64,000 nt of DNA from Pyricularia pennisetigena (GCF_004337985.1 NC_043742.1:6758641-6822640), one strand, 5' to 3'. Positions 22,360-36,005 are shown, counted from the first letter of the stretch. Numbers and translations are program-made. Notes: generated from the letters alone by a model not told the origin.

Positions 22360-25300
22360 TATGCCTGTGTCTAGTAGTTGAGAGGAGGGTAGTGGTGGAG
22401 GAATGAAGTTTGAAATCAAGGGTTGCGCAAGGCGCGAAATCTCGCCAGACAAGGAACAAGCCGACAAGGGTTTGTTACCCGCGTACACTGGGGTGGCTGA
22501 ACGCGACAAGGAATTGGCGCAAGGGCTGAAGAGGCTTCAGCGCGAAGAGCTGGAGCGTGCGTTAGCTAAGGGCAAAGTTTTATGACGTTGCGGTGCGCAT
22601 GCTTGGAACACAGTGTTTAAGTGATTGTGTACCGTTGCACCAAACAGTGACTGAAAATGACTATCAACGGCTCGTGTTTTATTGTGGGCTGGATTGGATT
22701 GGGAGACCAAGGAGGTGTGCCCAATCTTGATCAAACACAGACTTTGGTTGTATCAGGGAATGGTGAGTAACTAGTGCGCATGCCGATGCAAACTGCAAAC
22801 GCGAGAAGAGAAGTCGGAACGAACCTTTTCGCGGCGGCAAGGGGAGAGAAACCGCAGATACAAAGAAAAAAAAAAATCAAAAGGGAGGGAGAAAAAAAAA
22901 ACACTAAACTAGCCAATGCGAAGCTTGCGGGGCCAAGGATGCTTGCTGTTGGGTTGATTCGTGCTTGGTTACCTTTGGGGAGGAGCTTGAAAGGCGGGGG
23001 TGGAAATCTGGTGCCCGTGCTCTCTTGCGGGCGGGGCTTCGTTCGGTTTTACGGCCGGGGAGGTTCTGCTGTTGCGGCTGCGATAAAGCCTGCAACTAAA
23101 CCTAGATAGACGGCTTCAGAGGGCGGGACGAAGCGGTCGGAGGAGACCTCAACGCAAGTCGGCTAGGGTTCGCCGAGAATCTGATTTGTCCTTGCGCCGA
23201 GGACAGCTTGTTGTCAGTTTCTGGTTTGAAAAAAAAATGACAAAAATTAAAACAAAACAAAAAATCTTTGTTGATCTGGCCAACAGAGTAGAGGACCGTT
23301 GCAGTGGCCTACCGATGGGGCAATTGGATTGAGATATCGGTCGGTCGGTCGGTCGGTCGGTCTGATGCAGCGCAAATCAGGTTAAAGATGAGGAGGCGAT
23401 GCAATGGGTAGCCTGTCGATCAAGAGACCGGACCTCAGCGCTGGGGCATTGATGAGGGAACAGGTCAAGACTTGGTGCGGAGAGGAAGAGGTGAAATTGA
23501 GAAGGAGGCCGTAGAGGAGATGAGGAGTAGGGGAAGAAACAGACAACAAATGTCGTGACGCTTCGAATTTGGTTTGGCTGTAGAACCGAGAGATTGTAAA
23601 AGGAAGGGTTGAGAACAGTGATGGGTGGTGTTTTGTGGTTGGGTTGACACAAGGTGGGAAAAGCGGGAGCGGATCAAAAGTGTTTAATCGATTGTGTGTA
23701 TGTTAAGGCATGTATGTTATTTGGACTGGACTGGCGCGCACATTGAGACGAAACCAAACAACTGCTCCGCTCCACTGCTTCCACTGCTACTGCAGCGTTT
23801 GCATGCACGCGATCGACGAGATCAGGTAGGAACAAACGTTGTAAATGTCAAGTACAGGCTGAGCCCCTCTTATCTCCGCTGCAACGCAGTCCCTTGTTGA
23901 CTGAAAGAGGTTGATGTAGGTCGAGCTTTGATTTCTTATGGCAACTGCATCCTAATCCTTGATTTCGATATTCGACACTGTGATATTACGAGCATGTTAG
24001 GCATTGGATATGCTCGGCCAAAGTGCCTGCCTGCCTACCTGCCTTGTATCTTACAATAACCCGCGGCAGGCAATCTGCAGACGGAATGCAGGGGTCAATG
24101 GGCGACGACCAGCATCGTGACCTCATAGCTACCATATCTAAGGCAAGCTACTTAACCTGTGTAAACTTTACTGAGAGAGCTTAATGCAAGCAACTTACGT
24201 CGCCAAATCTGCTTGCTACATGTCCATGTAAGGCAGGAGAAAAAAAAAAAATTACCGTGTGTGGCGATTTTAATAGCTGCAGATGTTGCCTGGAAGAGAT
24301 ATCTAGGGTAGCTATTGGTTAGGCAGGTAGGTAGCTTTGCCTACACTACGGAAGCTAGTAGCTGTGGTGGATCCAGCGGTCCGTCAACGGGGGGCCTACC
24401 GGGCCATCCATACATGCCGCGACCCGGCGGGGGCCGTTTTTGGAGACGGCACTAATTGGTTTCGCTGATGTTCTAAATGTTCTTCGAATTTATTCTCCGA
24501 TTACATAAAACAGCGCTCAACTGCCAGTCAGCGAAAACCCAACTGGGAGGTAGGCAGGGGCTATCTTCATTTTTTTTTATTTTTTTTGTTGAAGCCTTCT
24601 GCTTTATGACGCCAGGCAGCGCATCCTGATGTCATAAAAAAAAGATTGTTGCCAAAAAGCTTGCTGGAGCACACCGGGGAGTCTTTATCGCGTTCTCATC
24701 ACAATCCCATCGCACCAAACAAAAAAAAAAAAAAAATCACCGGCTGGCTATCCACTTCGTGACGAGCCGTTTCTGCAAGTTGGTGGGCTTGCACGCATGA
24801 GGTTGGGTCTGCACACATATTTGACCTCGCTTCACGTGCAGCTGCCCCCGACCAGGCGTGTCGCGCAGCAACAGGCGGACGCCTGCTTGAACCCGATCTT
24901 CAGGTTTGGCTTGGCTTTCTTTGATCAGTGTGCTGCAAAGTACTTGTGCAAAATGACCAGGCTGTTACCCCGCGTTTATGCAAAACTTTGTACTTCTCCA
25001 AATCAAGGCCCTCAGCCCAGCCTTTGCTTGCCTGGGGAGAACGTATGTAGTGTTTGGTTTTCGTTTTGGTGCAACCACAGGGTGTTTGCTACATTGGTCC
25101 AGCTTCCCCCCTGGCTTTTGTCGGGCCAAAGCCGGGAATAACTTCTTTGCTTGGCACCGAGGAAGTACAGCCTGCTGCTGACAATACGAAACCCATCCAT
25201 CCGCCATTGCAATTCCAAGTCGGGTTTTCCAAAAAAATTGACGAAGGCGATAGTCGCTGATTTGGCCCAACCCTCAGACTCTCAAAGGGTATTCAGGGTT

Positions 25301-26099
25301 GAGCCATCAAAGCTCATACTATATCTGTGATTTGTGTATACGGTTTGTTGATCTGTCTACGAATGAGATCTACTCATTCCTCCTGGCGAAGATAGCAAGG
25401 CCTGGTTACTCTTGTTTCACGCATTCCATCACTAATAATCCGTATCGCAATCACTAACCAACACCTACCTCTAACCACAAACGCCCAGCTTTTATTGGCG
25501 TGTTTGTCCGGCTAAAGGAAGCAGCCAAGTAGGGAAGTAATCACTCAAAGAAATAAAACTTGAATCGATATGCACGTACCTATGTACGCGAGAAAGTATG
25601 AAAGTGAGTCAATAGAGTCAGGTAATGAGAAGTTCGCAGTGCATTTGCAGGGCCGTTGTGGGTCGACAATCAAGGGCTGGACCCTGGACCAACAAAACAG
25701 TCGTGCGTGCAGCGTGGCCCTACCTAACTTTTAGGGTCATGTCAATCTCCATCTGACTACCATTTTCAGCCTTGCGTTGACAGCGTGACTCAGAATGAAT
25801 AAATATTACAGAAAACAAGAATAAAAACTCAAGACAATAGCATCCAAAACGAATCCGATTACTGAATGTATATCAAAATAACGACAAGATCCCAGACGCT
25901 CCAGGCTTTGTTCCAAAACGTCACTGGTTCCACTTGTGCACCACGTACATTTGTAGCAAACAACAGCAATACACTCACACTCGCACGTCAGGCCAGTCAA
26001 GGCATCATTGGGTGCCAACATTTCACAGGACAAACTTACGATCAGCAGCATCACTCTCGACGTCACCACGGCCATCCAGCCTGGCGTCTGTCGCCAGAG
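22360..26099. other. divergent intergenic region between the KH gene and TPT1
   Basis: This 3.7 kb stretch should hold both promoters: the KH gene reads left from 22359 and TPT1 right from 26100. It has a (TCGG)6 microsatellite, A-runs near 22866-22900 and 24241-24252, an A-run at about 24721-24736, and clusters of GCCTGCCTACC / TAGGTAGGCAG near 24020-24050 and 24310-24340. A CACCGGGG-type GC-rich block lies at about 24360-24440. No supportable ORF or RNA gene was found. Confidence 0.5.
23337..23362. repeat. (TCGG)6 tetranucleotide repeat
   Basis: Six perfect TCGG units lie about 1 kb upstream of the KH-protein gene, in its promoter or leader region. It reads CCGA in the sense of that gene. 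Confidence 0.95.
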
Positions 26100-27127
26100 A
26101 TGGACGGACAAGGTAGAAGCAGGCGTGGGGGACGAGGTGGTGGTGGCGGTGGCGGCGGCAGCCAGTCCCGCGAAGTCGGCATCTCGCGCGCCCTGTCCCG
26201 CCTGCTACGGCATCAGGCTGCCAATGCGGGCATTCAGCTCGACGGCGAGGGGTATGCGCCGCTGGACAAAGTGGTAGGGGCTTTTTTTCTTTTTTTTTTT
26301 TTCCCCCGCCCCCTTTCTTCTCTTGCAGCTCCTGCACTCTCCCCCCTTTTTCCATCACCAAAAAGACTGACGTAGCCTCCCCCACCCAGCTGGCATGGGG
26401 ACCCATCAAAAGCCTCAAGGTGACGCTGCCCGAGATACGCGAGGCCGTGGCCAACAGCGACAAGCAGCGTTTCAGCATGAAACCCCTGTCGGCCGGCACG
26501 TCTCCCGACTCGGACGACCCGGCCGACTTCCTGATCCGCGCGAACCAGGGCCACTCGATCAAGCTTGAGTCGGCCGACCACCTGACGCCCGTGACGCTCG
26601 AGGCGGGAAACGTGCCCAAGGTGGTGGTGCACGGGACGTACTACGCCTTTTGGCCGGCCATCGTAGCGTCGGGCGGCCTGAGGCCCATGGGCCGCAACCA
26701 CGTCCACTGCAGCACGGGCCTGCCCGGGTCCGAGAGGCAGGTCGTCAGCGGCATGAGGAGGGACGCCGAGCTGCTCGTATACCTGGACGTCGAGCGTGCG
26801 CTCCGGGACGGCGAGACAAAGTGGTGGCTGAGCGACAACGGCGTCGTCCTGACCGAGGGTGGTGAGGATGGGTTGGTGCCCGTCAAGTACTTCAAGCAGG
26901 TGGTTGGTAGGAAATCCGACGAGGTCGGGGTCCTTTGGAAGGATGGTGAGAAGGTGGCCGATCTGCCAGAGGGCTTGAAAATTAAGGTGCCAGCCGGCAA
27001 GGAGAGGGTGAGCGGTGGAGCTGGTCGGGGCAGAGGGGGTGGTCGCGGTCGAGGGGGTCGAGGAGGCAGGGGAGGCAGTGGAGATGCGACAGGAGGAGGG
27101 ACTGAGCACGGTGACACCAAAAGCTAA
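26100..27127 (+). CDS. TPT1: tRNA 2'-phosphotransferase
   Basis: Two exons, 26100-26273 and 26390-27127, with a 116-bp intron (donor GTAGGG, branch CTGAC, acceptor CCCAG) in phase 0; 303 aa. Tpt1/KptA enzymes use NAD+ to remove the splice-junction 2'-phosphate from spliced tRNA, the last step of tRNA splicing. The catalytic Arg-His-Arg-Arg set is visible: Arg37-His38 in LSRLLRH, Arg108 in LIRANQGHS, and Arg181/182 in MRRDAELLVYLD. The family block HGTYYAFWPAI...GLRPMGRNHVH follows Arg108. Both ends carry additions absent from the minimal enzyme: a Gly-rich N-terminus and a C-terminal RGG-rich tail (about 270-297), suggesting RNA affinity. An in-frame ATG at 25866 would add 78 residues, but these lack targeting or family features, so 26100 is preferred. 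Codon use is strongly GC3-biased, which creates long antisense frames. Confidence 0.93.
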
Positions 27128-27639
27128 CATTATAGGACAGGGCCATATGTGATTGGTATGCTGTAATTCCACTTATATCACCACCTCGTCCACAACAAAC
27201 AAAACCCCAAGGCCTCTGCAACATGTCATTACCGGGCGACTCTTGGACTCTCCTGTCGACAGGCCACCAATCCATGACTTTGGTAAAGGTATATTTCTAG
27301 AATATGCAGTCTAGGATCTGACACGCAACAAAGGCATTCGCTAACATAAAAGCAGAGAAAGCCCTTCCGCGATCACCGTCGACCCAGCAAAGACATTTGA
27401 TTGTCGTAGGCCAGACAACCGCTATGCACAAAATTTCCCATAAGCAGAGGCCAAACGCTCCAGACTCCAGACCCAGATTTCCCCACACAATAGATACCGT
27501 TACTCCGATCCCAAAAGTCCAATTTTGATGTATTGCCCAACCATTTACTCTTCCATTCACGCCCAATGAATTTTTCTTTTCTTTTCTTCCCTCGCTTCTG
27601 AAACAGACATGCCCTGTTCAATTTGTCGAAGCACCTTTT
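27128..27639. other. convergent intergenic region, TPT1 and PSK1 3' ends
   Basis: This is 512 bp between two stop codons facing each other. It should contain both 3' UTRs and polyadenylation sites. No gene or repeat was seen. Confidence 0.7.
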
Positions 27640-30600
27640 TCAATTGGAAGGGCCAGGGATCGCATGAAGGCCATCAAAGTCATCGCCCGCGGCTTTGCAC
27701 CATGTGTGCTCCAACACTTGCTCAATGTTCAACCTCTCATCGACGTTCCGGTTGAGCATCCCCTTAATGAGATCAATATTCTCATCGCTCAGAATCCATG
27801 GAATTCTCAATTCATGGTCGACAATCTCATCGAGGCAGTAGTACGGGTTTTCCTTGTAGACGATGGTATAAAGCAGGATGCCGAGCGCCCACACGTCTTG
27901 GGCCGGGCCATCGTATCGCCTTCCGCCTAACACCTCGGGTGCCGCATAGTCTGTATCATGTCAGTCGAGCTCAGCATGACGGTTTTGCGCATGTTACATA
28001 CAGAATACAGGTTTGAAACAGTGTGGAGCAGCCAAGGATAAAGAGAAGAGAAAAGAAAAAGCCAAAACTTACCGATTGTGCCGACGAAGACATTGAATGG
28101 CCCCTTCCTGATATATGCTGCGCTGCCAAAGTCGATCAACTTGACGTGGCCACCGCCGTCCAGAATGACGTTCTCATCTTTGATGTCCCGATGGACTATC
28201 TTTGCCTTGATGTGCAGGTGATGTACCGCTCGTGCAAGCTGCACAAAAATCCGCCGCGCTTCGTCCTCGCTCATATTCTTCCTCAACTCTATGTAGTCAA
28301 ACAGGTCCATTCCCGGAAGACCATGTGGCTCCATCTCGATATAGTAGTTGACCTTGTCCTCGAAGAAGCCCTCCATGTCGATAATATTGGGATGCCGAAG
28401 ATCATTACGGCCCAGGAAGTCAAGAATATGGATCTCGGAGGGCACAGTACCGAGACGGCGATCACGAGTCCAAGTGTCGACCAGGATGCGCTCCTTGATG
28501 ACATATTTGAGCACCACCGTCTTGCCAGTCTCCTTGTACTTGGCTAGCTTGACCTGGCCGTAGGCGCCCTGTCCCATCTCCTCGAGTATCACAAAGTCAT
28601 CAATGGTCTTTTTGCGTGGCTTAGCCGGGGCCTCTGCAGTTGTCTCCTTGACGACCTCTTTCGTGTCAGGGGCCATTGTTGTCGCTTGTTCCTTGGGTTT
28701 GCTGCTAGTTACACTTGATAGCTTGGCTGCGGCTTCTCTTGCGACTTCCTTGATTTGTCTTGTGAACTTTGAAATTGTGTCTTCTTTTTTGGGCTCGTCT
28801 GTTTCTGAATCGCCTTCTAGAGGCGGCGTGTGCGCAGGAGTTTGACCTGGTGTCGGCTGATGCATTTGGGTTTCTCGTCTCGATAGCAACGGGGAGGCTG
28901 CACCTCCAGCGTGACTTTGCGATACATGCAGGTGGCGAGAGTACGTTACCCATAGAGCATACACCATTTCGGCCTGTGGCATAGATGCATTGCTCAACCT
29001 TCGGCTTGCTTCGTCGCTGTAATCTTCCACCACTGCATCCTCAGGTATCGCGTGGCTTTTATCACTCTCGCTCTGCACAACTCGCATCTGAATGTCAATT
29101 TTGACTTCGGAGCCATCCCGATGTTTCGCAGGTACCCCATACGGCCGCATAGCGCTTGTCGACGCGTCTGGATTGCCTTCCCGCAAGCCCACAATTGCGT
29201 ATGCTTGACGAAAGCTTTGCTCCGGTACAACGACTGCGTCCTCCAGCGACCAATTGTCCTGCGTAACCACATTGAGCATCTTCTCGAAGCTAGGAATGAG
29301 AGTAGTGATTGACATGCCATCTGGCTTCTCATATCCAAAGAGAGCCCCACTGAAGACCGAGTTGGAGCTCTTGATCCTCAGGTCGTGAGTATTGACGACT
29401 ATGATACCCGCGATGTGCGGGAAGCTCGAAACCTTGAGTGCGGTCTTGCCCCTGATCTGCTCAACTGTCGCTGGTATGTTGACCGTATCCGAGTATCGGC
29501 ACGTGTAGAAGCGTTTCTTGTTGATTTGCGCATAGTCGAGGTCGCCAGATCTGGGATCAATGCCTTGCCTTGGTATTCGAGGTATCAGCTTACCAACGTC
29601 CACCCCAGGCCGTACATCGGCGCCACCCCAGATGGCAGAAACGGCACCTTCCACCTTCTCAACAATGCTCTCCTCCTTGAGGGTGACCGTCGCGGTATCC
29701 TCGCTGATCTCCTCGACGACCCATATCAAGCCGCCATATTTTTCCTTAACCCACAGGCTAGCTGATCCGGTTGCTCCATTCCTCTTCTGAATCGGTACCA
29801 CATCGCCGCAGAGAAGAACGCCGTTGGACCTGCCGCCTTGCGAACTTGCTGTCTTGTATAGCTTCGAGTCACTGTCATGGTTGGTTTTGGGCTTTTTCAC
29901 TGCCTGAGCTTTGGCAGAGGCCTTTGCCCGGGAGTTCGGCTTGCTGAGCAGGTGTGCAGTGATGCCGCCACCCCGGCTGCCAAGCAAGCTGTTAGATTCT
30001 ACGCGGGAGAGGGGCTCCGGTGAGCTACATTCGCTCTCTGCGAAATCTGCAGCTCCTTCTACGTCATTCCCCCGCAGTCTATTCGCAAGCCACGCCCTGC
30101 GATCCTCCTGCACGACCTCTAGTATACCCATCTTCCTCACTTCCGCCTTGGTCACGCCGAATACCAAGCAAGCAAGATCGTTGGCAACCAGAATAGTCCA
30201 GGGCGCCTTCGCCTCGGTGGTGAAAATAGCCTGTGCCGCCGGCACCCACCTGGACGCATGACCATGTGGTGCAGTCTGCGGCACGGACGATGCAAAATTA
30301 CCCCCGGCGGCTTTGAATGACTCTACCGTTGTTGGCGACAGGATCGGATCTACACCGGTCGACGCTGCATAGGGCTTTGAGATGGCGGTTACAAGTTTTT
30401 GTTCAATTTGGACATGGCGGGTATCCGTCAATGTTCGCTGCAGTAAGCTTGGTCTCCTCGAAATCGGCGGTGATGTCTGTGCAGTTTGGGCGGAAGCGCC
30501 ACTCTCATTCGTAGGTGTCCGTGAGGATTCGGCAGAGTCAGAAGTTCCTCTAGAGGTGGACCCAGAGCGCTTGGGTTCCTGGCCAGGAAGGTCCGGCGGA

Positions 30601-31933
30601 CAATTAGAAGACTCTTCCAGCGGCTCAGGGCTCGAGGTTCTCTGGATAAATCCTTTGTCAAATACATTAGTGCCTGAGACGTCGGGTGGGCCGGTGAGGG
30701 GGCCATATGCCAAGGTCGAGCCCGGGTTCGGCAGATTCCCCGCAGCCACGACCTGTGCTCTCGCTAGCAATTCCAGCATTGTTTGGGCTTCCTTATCCCC
30801 GGAAGAGCGTGCTTGTGCGCTGGCCATAGCAGGATCCGTCGAGTTGGCAGCAGCCCAGCCCATGTGATCTCTCATGAACTCTATCGACCGCTTGAGTACA
30901 TTCTGGCGGCTGTGTATGAGCTCCTCCGACTGGTTGGCAAAGGAAAAGGAGTGCAAAGATTCCGAGGGAAAGCGAGATAAGTCCTCGGTAAAGGTGGGCG
31001 ACGCGGGGCCAGGTGAAAGCGATATGGTACTGCCTTGTCGTTGAGGCGGAGGCATGAGAGTCATCGAGGCTGATCGAGGAAGGCGCGCAACCGAGGGGCT
31101 GCGTGAGGATGGGTTCGAAGGTATGGTAGGTTGGCGCATAGAGTGCTGCTGGCGGATTCGCCTAAGGCCAGAGAGGCCTAGGCCGTGGTCGTGATCCATG
31201 ATTGGAGACCTATCGAAGAGAAAGCATGGTCAGCGGCGGTCAGCTACAGGCTAGACTAGGGGGGATTGGCGTGGCCATCGACAGCGACACCGCACAGCTG
31301 GTAGCGCTAAGCCGGGAAGAGCGGCTGGCATTAAGGCCCAGCTAATAATGTACACAGGCAAGGATTAAAAGGATGCAAAGAAATCTGGCCATGTAAAAGC
31401 ATCTTTTAGATGGCTAAGACTTTAGGGCAACTACACGGTACGGATATGTGCATGTATAGTATAAGTGGCGACGCGATGGAGGACGAAGTCGGCGAGAAGT
31501 CAAGTCGTACCTCGTGAGGAGATCCAAGTCTGCTCCTGCGGAACCAGCGTCGAAGGAGAATCGGATGCGGGACCGGTCCGAGGTCTCCCCTATGACGGCC
31601 AGATTGCCAGTGCTACGGTTCTTGGGTATCTGCAGCCCTGGGCCAGGGCCTAGCTTGCGCCTGCCACGTTCTTCGTCCGCATCGTGAAATTCATTTGCGC
31701 CTGTTGTAGCGAACATGGTAGCACAGGAAAGCAGGACATGGTCAGCCAGTGCCTAAGTCTGCCTAGGGTAGGTTATCGGAATGGATGCGGGACCTGAGAG
31801 GATATCAAGGTGGCGCTGACCATTGAACTCTTCAAGAGTATAACCATTTGTATGCAAGGCCCGAGGCAGATGAATGGGAACGGGAATGGAATCGGAACTC
31901 ACCATTGTCTCCACGATCCGCCGCCGGGGGCAT
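27640..31933 (-). CDS. PSK1: PAS-domain serine/threonine protein kinase (PAS kinase)
   Basis: Four coding exons: 31933-31903, 31700-31511, 31209-28073 and 27950-27640; 1222 aa. Introns are 202, 301 and 122 bp, and every junction restores the frame. The long middle exon also has an ATG at 31199 (1145 aa). The two upstream exons join in phase with it and add GPGPGLQIPKNRSTGNL-type sequence, so the longer form is preferred. PAS-like segments lie at about 400-455 and 672-720. The kinase domain occupies the C-terminal 280 residues, with Gly loop GQGAYG (953-958), Lys975, HRDIKDEN from 1080, DFG at 1100-1102, and APE just after the last intron. PAS kinases sense nutrient state; yeast Psk1/2 phosphorylate UDP-glucose pyrophosphorylase and translation factors, shifting carbon between storage and cell wall. 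The activation segment lacks the usual Thr-rich stretch, in line with PAS kinases being active without loop phosphorylation. Confidence 0.92.
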
Positions 31934-34233
31934 ACTTGAAGAGACACAGGCTCAATCGGGCTTTTTCTTTCCTTTTCTTTTCCTTACTGGTGTCTCGATT
32001 GATTGTTCTGAGGGTAGCTCAGAGATTCCAAAATACTGCACGGAAATCACCTAGAGGTGAAGAGATGGTTGCTCAAGCGGCAGGCGAAGAAGCGAATGGC
32101 TTTTCGCAGTTTGGCTTCGGAACGAGGTGTGTTTAGAAGGATTTGATGGTTTGACGTAGACGCCACCCACCTCAAGTTGATTGATTGATTGAATGCTGGA
32201 AAGTGGGGTGGTTTTGAGGCACTCAACCGCCTGAGCACAGCACAGCGCAAGGTCAAGTACCTACCTAGGTAGGGAATCGGAGTTGACCCAAGTGCCGTCG
32301 CTTACACCCTGATCGTTGTATTTTTATCGAAATTTCTTGTTTGATTGAGCTCTTGGTGATCCTGTGAGGTTTTCTTTCTTTCTTGTTACGTTCCTAGAGC
32401 ACAGGTCTGATCTTGATCTCCAGCTGAGTCTCTCCGTCTTTGTTGTTTGCTACCTGGTGTAGGGTAGCCTCGACTCGAGTAGATGTTCCAAGCGGTGAAG
32501 TCTTGGGTGTACCATGCAAGCTTATCCTCGCGATCCTTTCTTTCAGACCCTAAGAGTTCCTATTTTTTTCTCTTGCAGCGAGCTCTCCCGATGAACTGCT
32601 CCTTCTAAATATCACCGGTGAGACGTGGCCGTCTTCTCACGTTAATGCTGAGAAATACTAGGACAGGATACTGTCGCAACTGTGACAGAAATAGAATACC
32701 GGCAGCAGACCAGCCAGGCCGCGCTTTTAGGGTTGCTGGTTTCAAAGGTGCGTTCTCGCTTAAGCAGCGAGATCGAGGTCGAAGCGGGTCCCAAATCGCG
32801 AAGTCAGGTAGTAGCCTCTAAGAAGGTCTCGTAAAACATTTACAAGAGTCAAGTGGGATTTCTGTAGTTTCTCATGACATATAATATTTGGATAGGGATG
32901 GATAGCTCAGCTTCAGGCTTGTCAAGTGGTTGGGATTTTGGGCGCCCCTTTTTCGATGAGCAGATTGAAAGAGGAAAAAAAGCAAATCCAATCCAGCCAG
33001 CACAAAAGGCTCGTTGAGTTCCATGGATGGTCCACACCGATGACGATCCACATTCATCCAAGCCTTATGGTTCTATTTTTTCTGCTACTGTAAACCTTTT
33101 CCGAATCGTCGCTAAACCAAAACCTCGGCGGACTTGTCAACAATGACGGCGTTATCCTCCGTGGTCTATTGTGACCCATTGCAACCTGTTGAATCTGAGG
33201 AAAAGACAACACGAAAGGCAATTGTGTGAGAAGAGTGGGGGAAAAAGAGAGAAACAGAAAACAAAGAGAGGAAGGAGGAAAAAAAAACGAATGGAAGAAG
33301 AAAAAAGCGCAAATGAACTACACCGTACAGTGACGGAATATGGCGCAGACCTACCAATTAGTAAGTTCCAAGAGGCAAAATCAAGAAGAAAAAAACGTCT
33401 GAATATGTTGATGTAGCAAGGCAGCCATCGAATCTGCTTTTTGATGGCAAATTCTGCCCTACGAGTTCAATTTAACCTGTTCCGAGGAGATAGACGGCAT
33501 GGTCCTGCTGGAGCTGGATGCAACTTCTAATCCGTACGGAGTACATACATACAATAAATACAGTACAGTTGACAATACACCAGTGTTCTCAAGAGGTTCC
33601 ATTCCAGTTGATCTTGAGCACGCTAGTCAACAGTTTACCACAGTATTTACTGGAACCGGATTCACGTGGATGAACTGGTCTGGACCCTCTTGCCAAAAAG
33701 GGTCACCAGTCGCAATCATCAGGACAAGGTCTCAAGTCGGCTAACTCGAACAATTATATTGTGTGCAGCAATCGTGGAGGGGCTGCTGTCCATTGTCATC
33801 TGCTGTCCCATCTGCAGTCAAACCCTCGGATCCGAACGAAAGCCCTGCCCGGTCATCTCTCCTCCACTGGCTGCGACTGGTGCGGAGAGTTTCTTTCGTT
33901 CTCGAAGCGACTGGACGTGGAGACACAACACAGTCCAACCATGCGCCAACTATACCAAGAGCAACAAAACAAGCCCCCGTTCCCACTATCTCTGGTACCC
34001 GCTCTTTTGCCCATGCATCTTGTGCAGGTGTGGGTGGGAAATTGAAAATTTAAGGGTCCAACACACCAATCCAAATCAGTGTGATGCAGATAAAATGGCC
34101 TGGACTTTGTGTCTGTAATCATTCGACCGGAGTAGTAGACCATATCCGATCTGGAAATACCTACTTCGCCGCTCACAGCTCGTCTGTTGAACCGACACAG
34201 TATAGCCCCAGAAGCATGAGCGCTTTCTTTCTT

Positions 34234-34235
<2 letters not shown>

Positions 34236-34272
<37 letters not shown>
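34236..34272. repeat. T37 homopolymer followed by CT repeat
   Basis: This is the longest mononucleotide run in the window, flanked on the left by CTTTCTTTC and on the right by a short CT repeat. Homopolymer length at this scale is unreliable in draft assemblies. Confidence 0.9.
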
Positions 34273-35977
34273 CTCTCTCTCTTCGACTCAACTCACCCAC
34301 CTCCTCTCAACCAGTTCGAGTCGCTTACGAAGAGCTAGGTTTGTCAAAGCTACGACGTGGCTTGGACAGCCAAGTATTATCTTCGCATTCCGGTAAGCCA
34401 CTTTGCCACCTATTCTTCTAGCGTAGAGCGGATTTCACCCTCGCTCACGTACAGTACATGGGTTGCCAAACAGCGTTGGCGGTGTGGGCTCGACTATTCC
34501 TTCAGCTTGGGGTGGGTGGGTGCTGTTTTCTACAGCCGAATGACCAAGAAGTGGGAGGATCAGTTGTGCCTGAATGGATTCTAATAGCACGTGCTCCCGC
34601 CATTCAACATCCAAGTTGCATGCAACAATGTTCCACCTGTGAGCTATATATTGCCTTGATAAGGTATGTAAGCATGATTATTACTTACTTTGTCAGTCCG
34701 CATGGCTTCATCTGTTACATACAGTACGGAGTACCTATGCTTCAGCCCAGAACAACATGTACCAGGCCCAAACGTCTAGATACTTGACCGTGACCGACCG
34801 TGCATGGCCGAAAGTCGCATGCAATGCAGTAGACTGCAAGTACTTGACACCTAATCTCTTTATTATTTAGTCTGGTTCTACCACGTATCAAAAGTAACCT
34901 GGATGTAGGTTGCCCAAGTTACTGCAATTAGTACAAAGGTCATAGAACCGGGGTCTACGCCGGCCAGGCTCAACCTTTCACCGTTCGTCCCAGTTATCAT
35001 ACCCTGGTATTCTCCATGCCTTTTGGTACCTCCATACACAAATCAAAAATCACATGGCTGGCTTCCGTCCGTTGTCTTGTTGTTGCCAATCTTTTCTTGT
35101 CTTTTCTTTTCTTTTTTTTTTCTTCTTTCTGCTTAGCCAAAAACCCTCACAAATGAATGTGGACCATTGCATCTTTTGTTACAGATTTCATCCTTTTTTG
35201 ACTCGAAATCTAGGTACAGGTTTGTTCAACCAATGTCCAATCAATTAATAATACCTACGTGCTTGTCTACCTACCTACCCACCTACAAGTAGTTCTTCAA
35301 TACATAACCGCTCGTGCGGGCTTTGTTTGGTTCCGGTTCCTTGACTCTACTTTTTGCAGTAGTTCTACAGTCTCATGTACTGTATACATGCTCGGCTCCC
35401 TGGAATTCGCACCTACCCACTCTGGCAACCCTGCTCAATACCAAGTACGTTGGAGTATCTACCCCACCTTGGCAAGACCCCTGGCTCGGTAGTAGGGCCG
35501 GCGGGTGGCCCAGAGCACCCAGTTGTAGCCCACTTGTTTGCTACGCTGCGTCGATCCCCCTCACGGTCCTTTTTGTACTGGTTGTACCCGATCTATCACA
35601 AGACGACACGGCCCATTCATACCTGCATGGGCTCACTCGGGCGGCCAGCCTACCTGGTACTTGCCTAGTCGACCGACACTTTTTCTTATCAGCAAGCGTA
35701 TTGCTCTTCAAGTATGGAGGGGTCCCGCCGCTGAAGATCCGGTTTTGTTGATTGAATCCGACGGTTTGTTTTGCCTAACAACGGTTGGCAAGTCATGTTG
35801 CATCTTGTCTACCAGGCCGTGGTTACTTGCTTGTGTTTTGTCACCATTTTCCCCCCATTGGATCTCACTACTCGTAACATTGAGTCCGACTTGAGTTGGT
35901 CGCCATAAAGGTTTTCCGCGTGTCTTTCTTGTCGGCGCTTGGCATCCTTGCTTCTTTGTCTTCTCTTTTTTCCCCCA

Positions 35978-36005
35978 CTCTCTCTCTCTCTCTCTCTCTC
36001 TCTTT
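35978..36005 (+). repeat. CT microsatellite in the F-box gene leader
   Basis: About 13 CT units end 9 bases before the ATG at 36014. The repeat lies in the 5' leader or at the transcription start, where polypyrimidine tracts are common in fungal genes. Length change here could alter start-site choice. Confidence 0.9.

Noticed and set aside
25866..26099. Upstream ATG that would extend TPT1 by 78 residues
   Set aside because: The added sequence lacks targeting or family features, and the downstream ATG starts a typical Gly-rich fungal Tpt1 N-terminus.
26234..27172. 312-aa minus-strand ORF antisense to TPT1
   Set aside because: It results from the strong GC3 bias of TPT1; no domain is visible.
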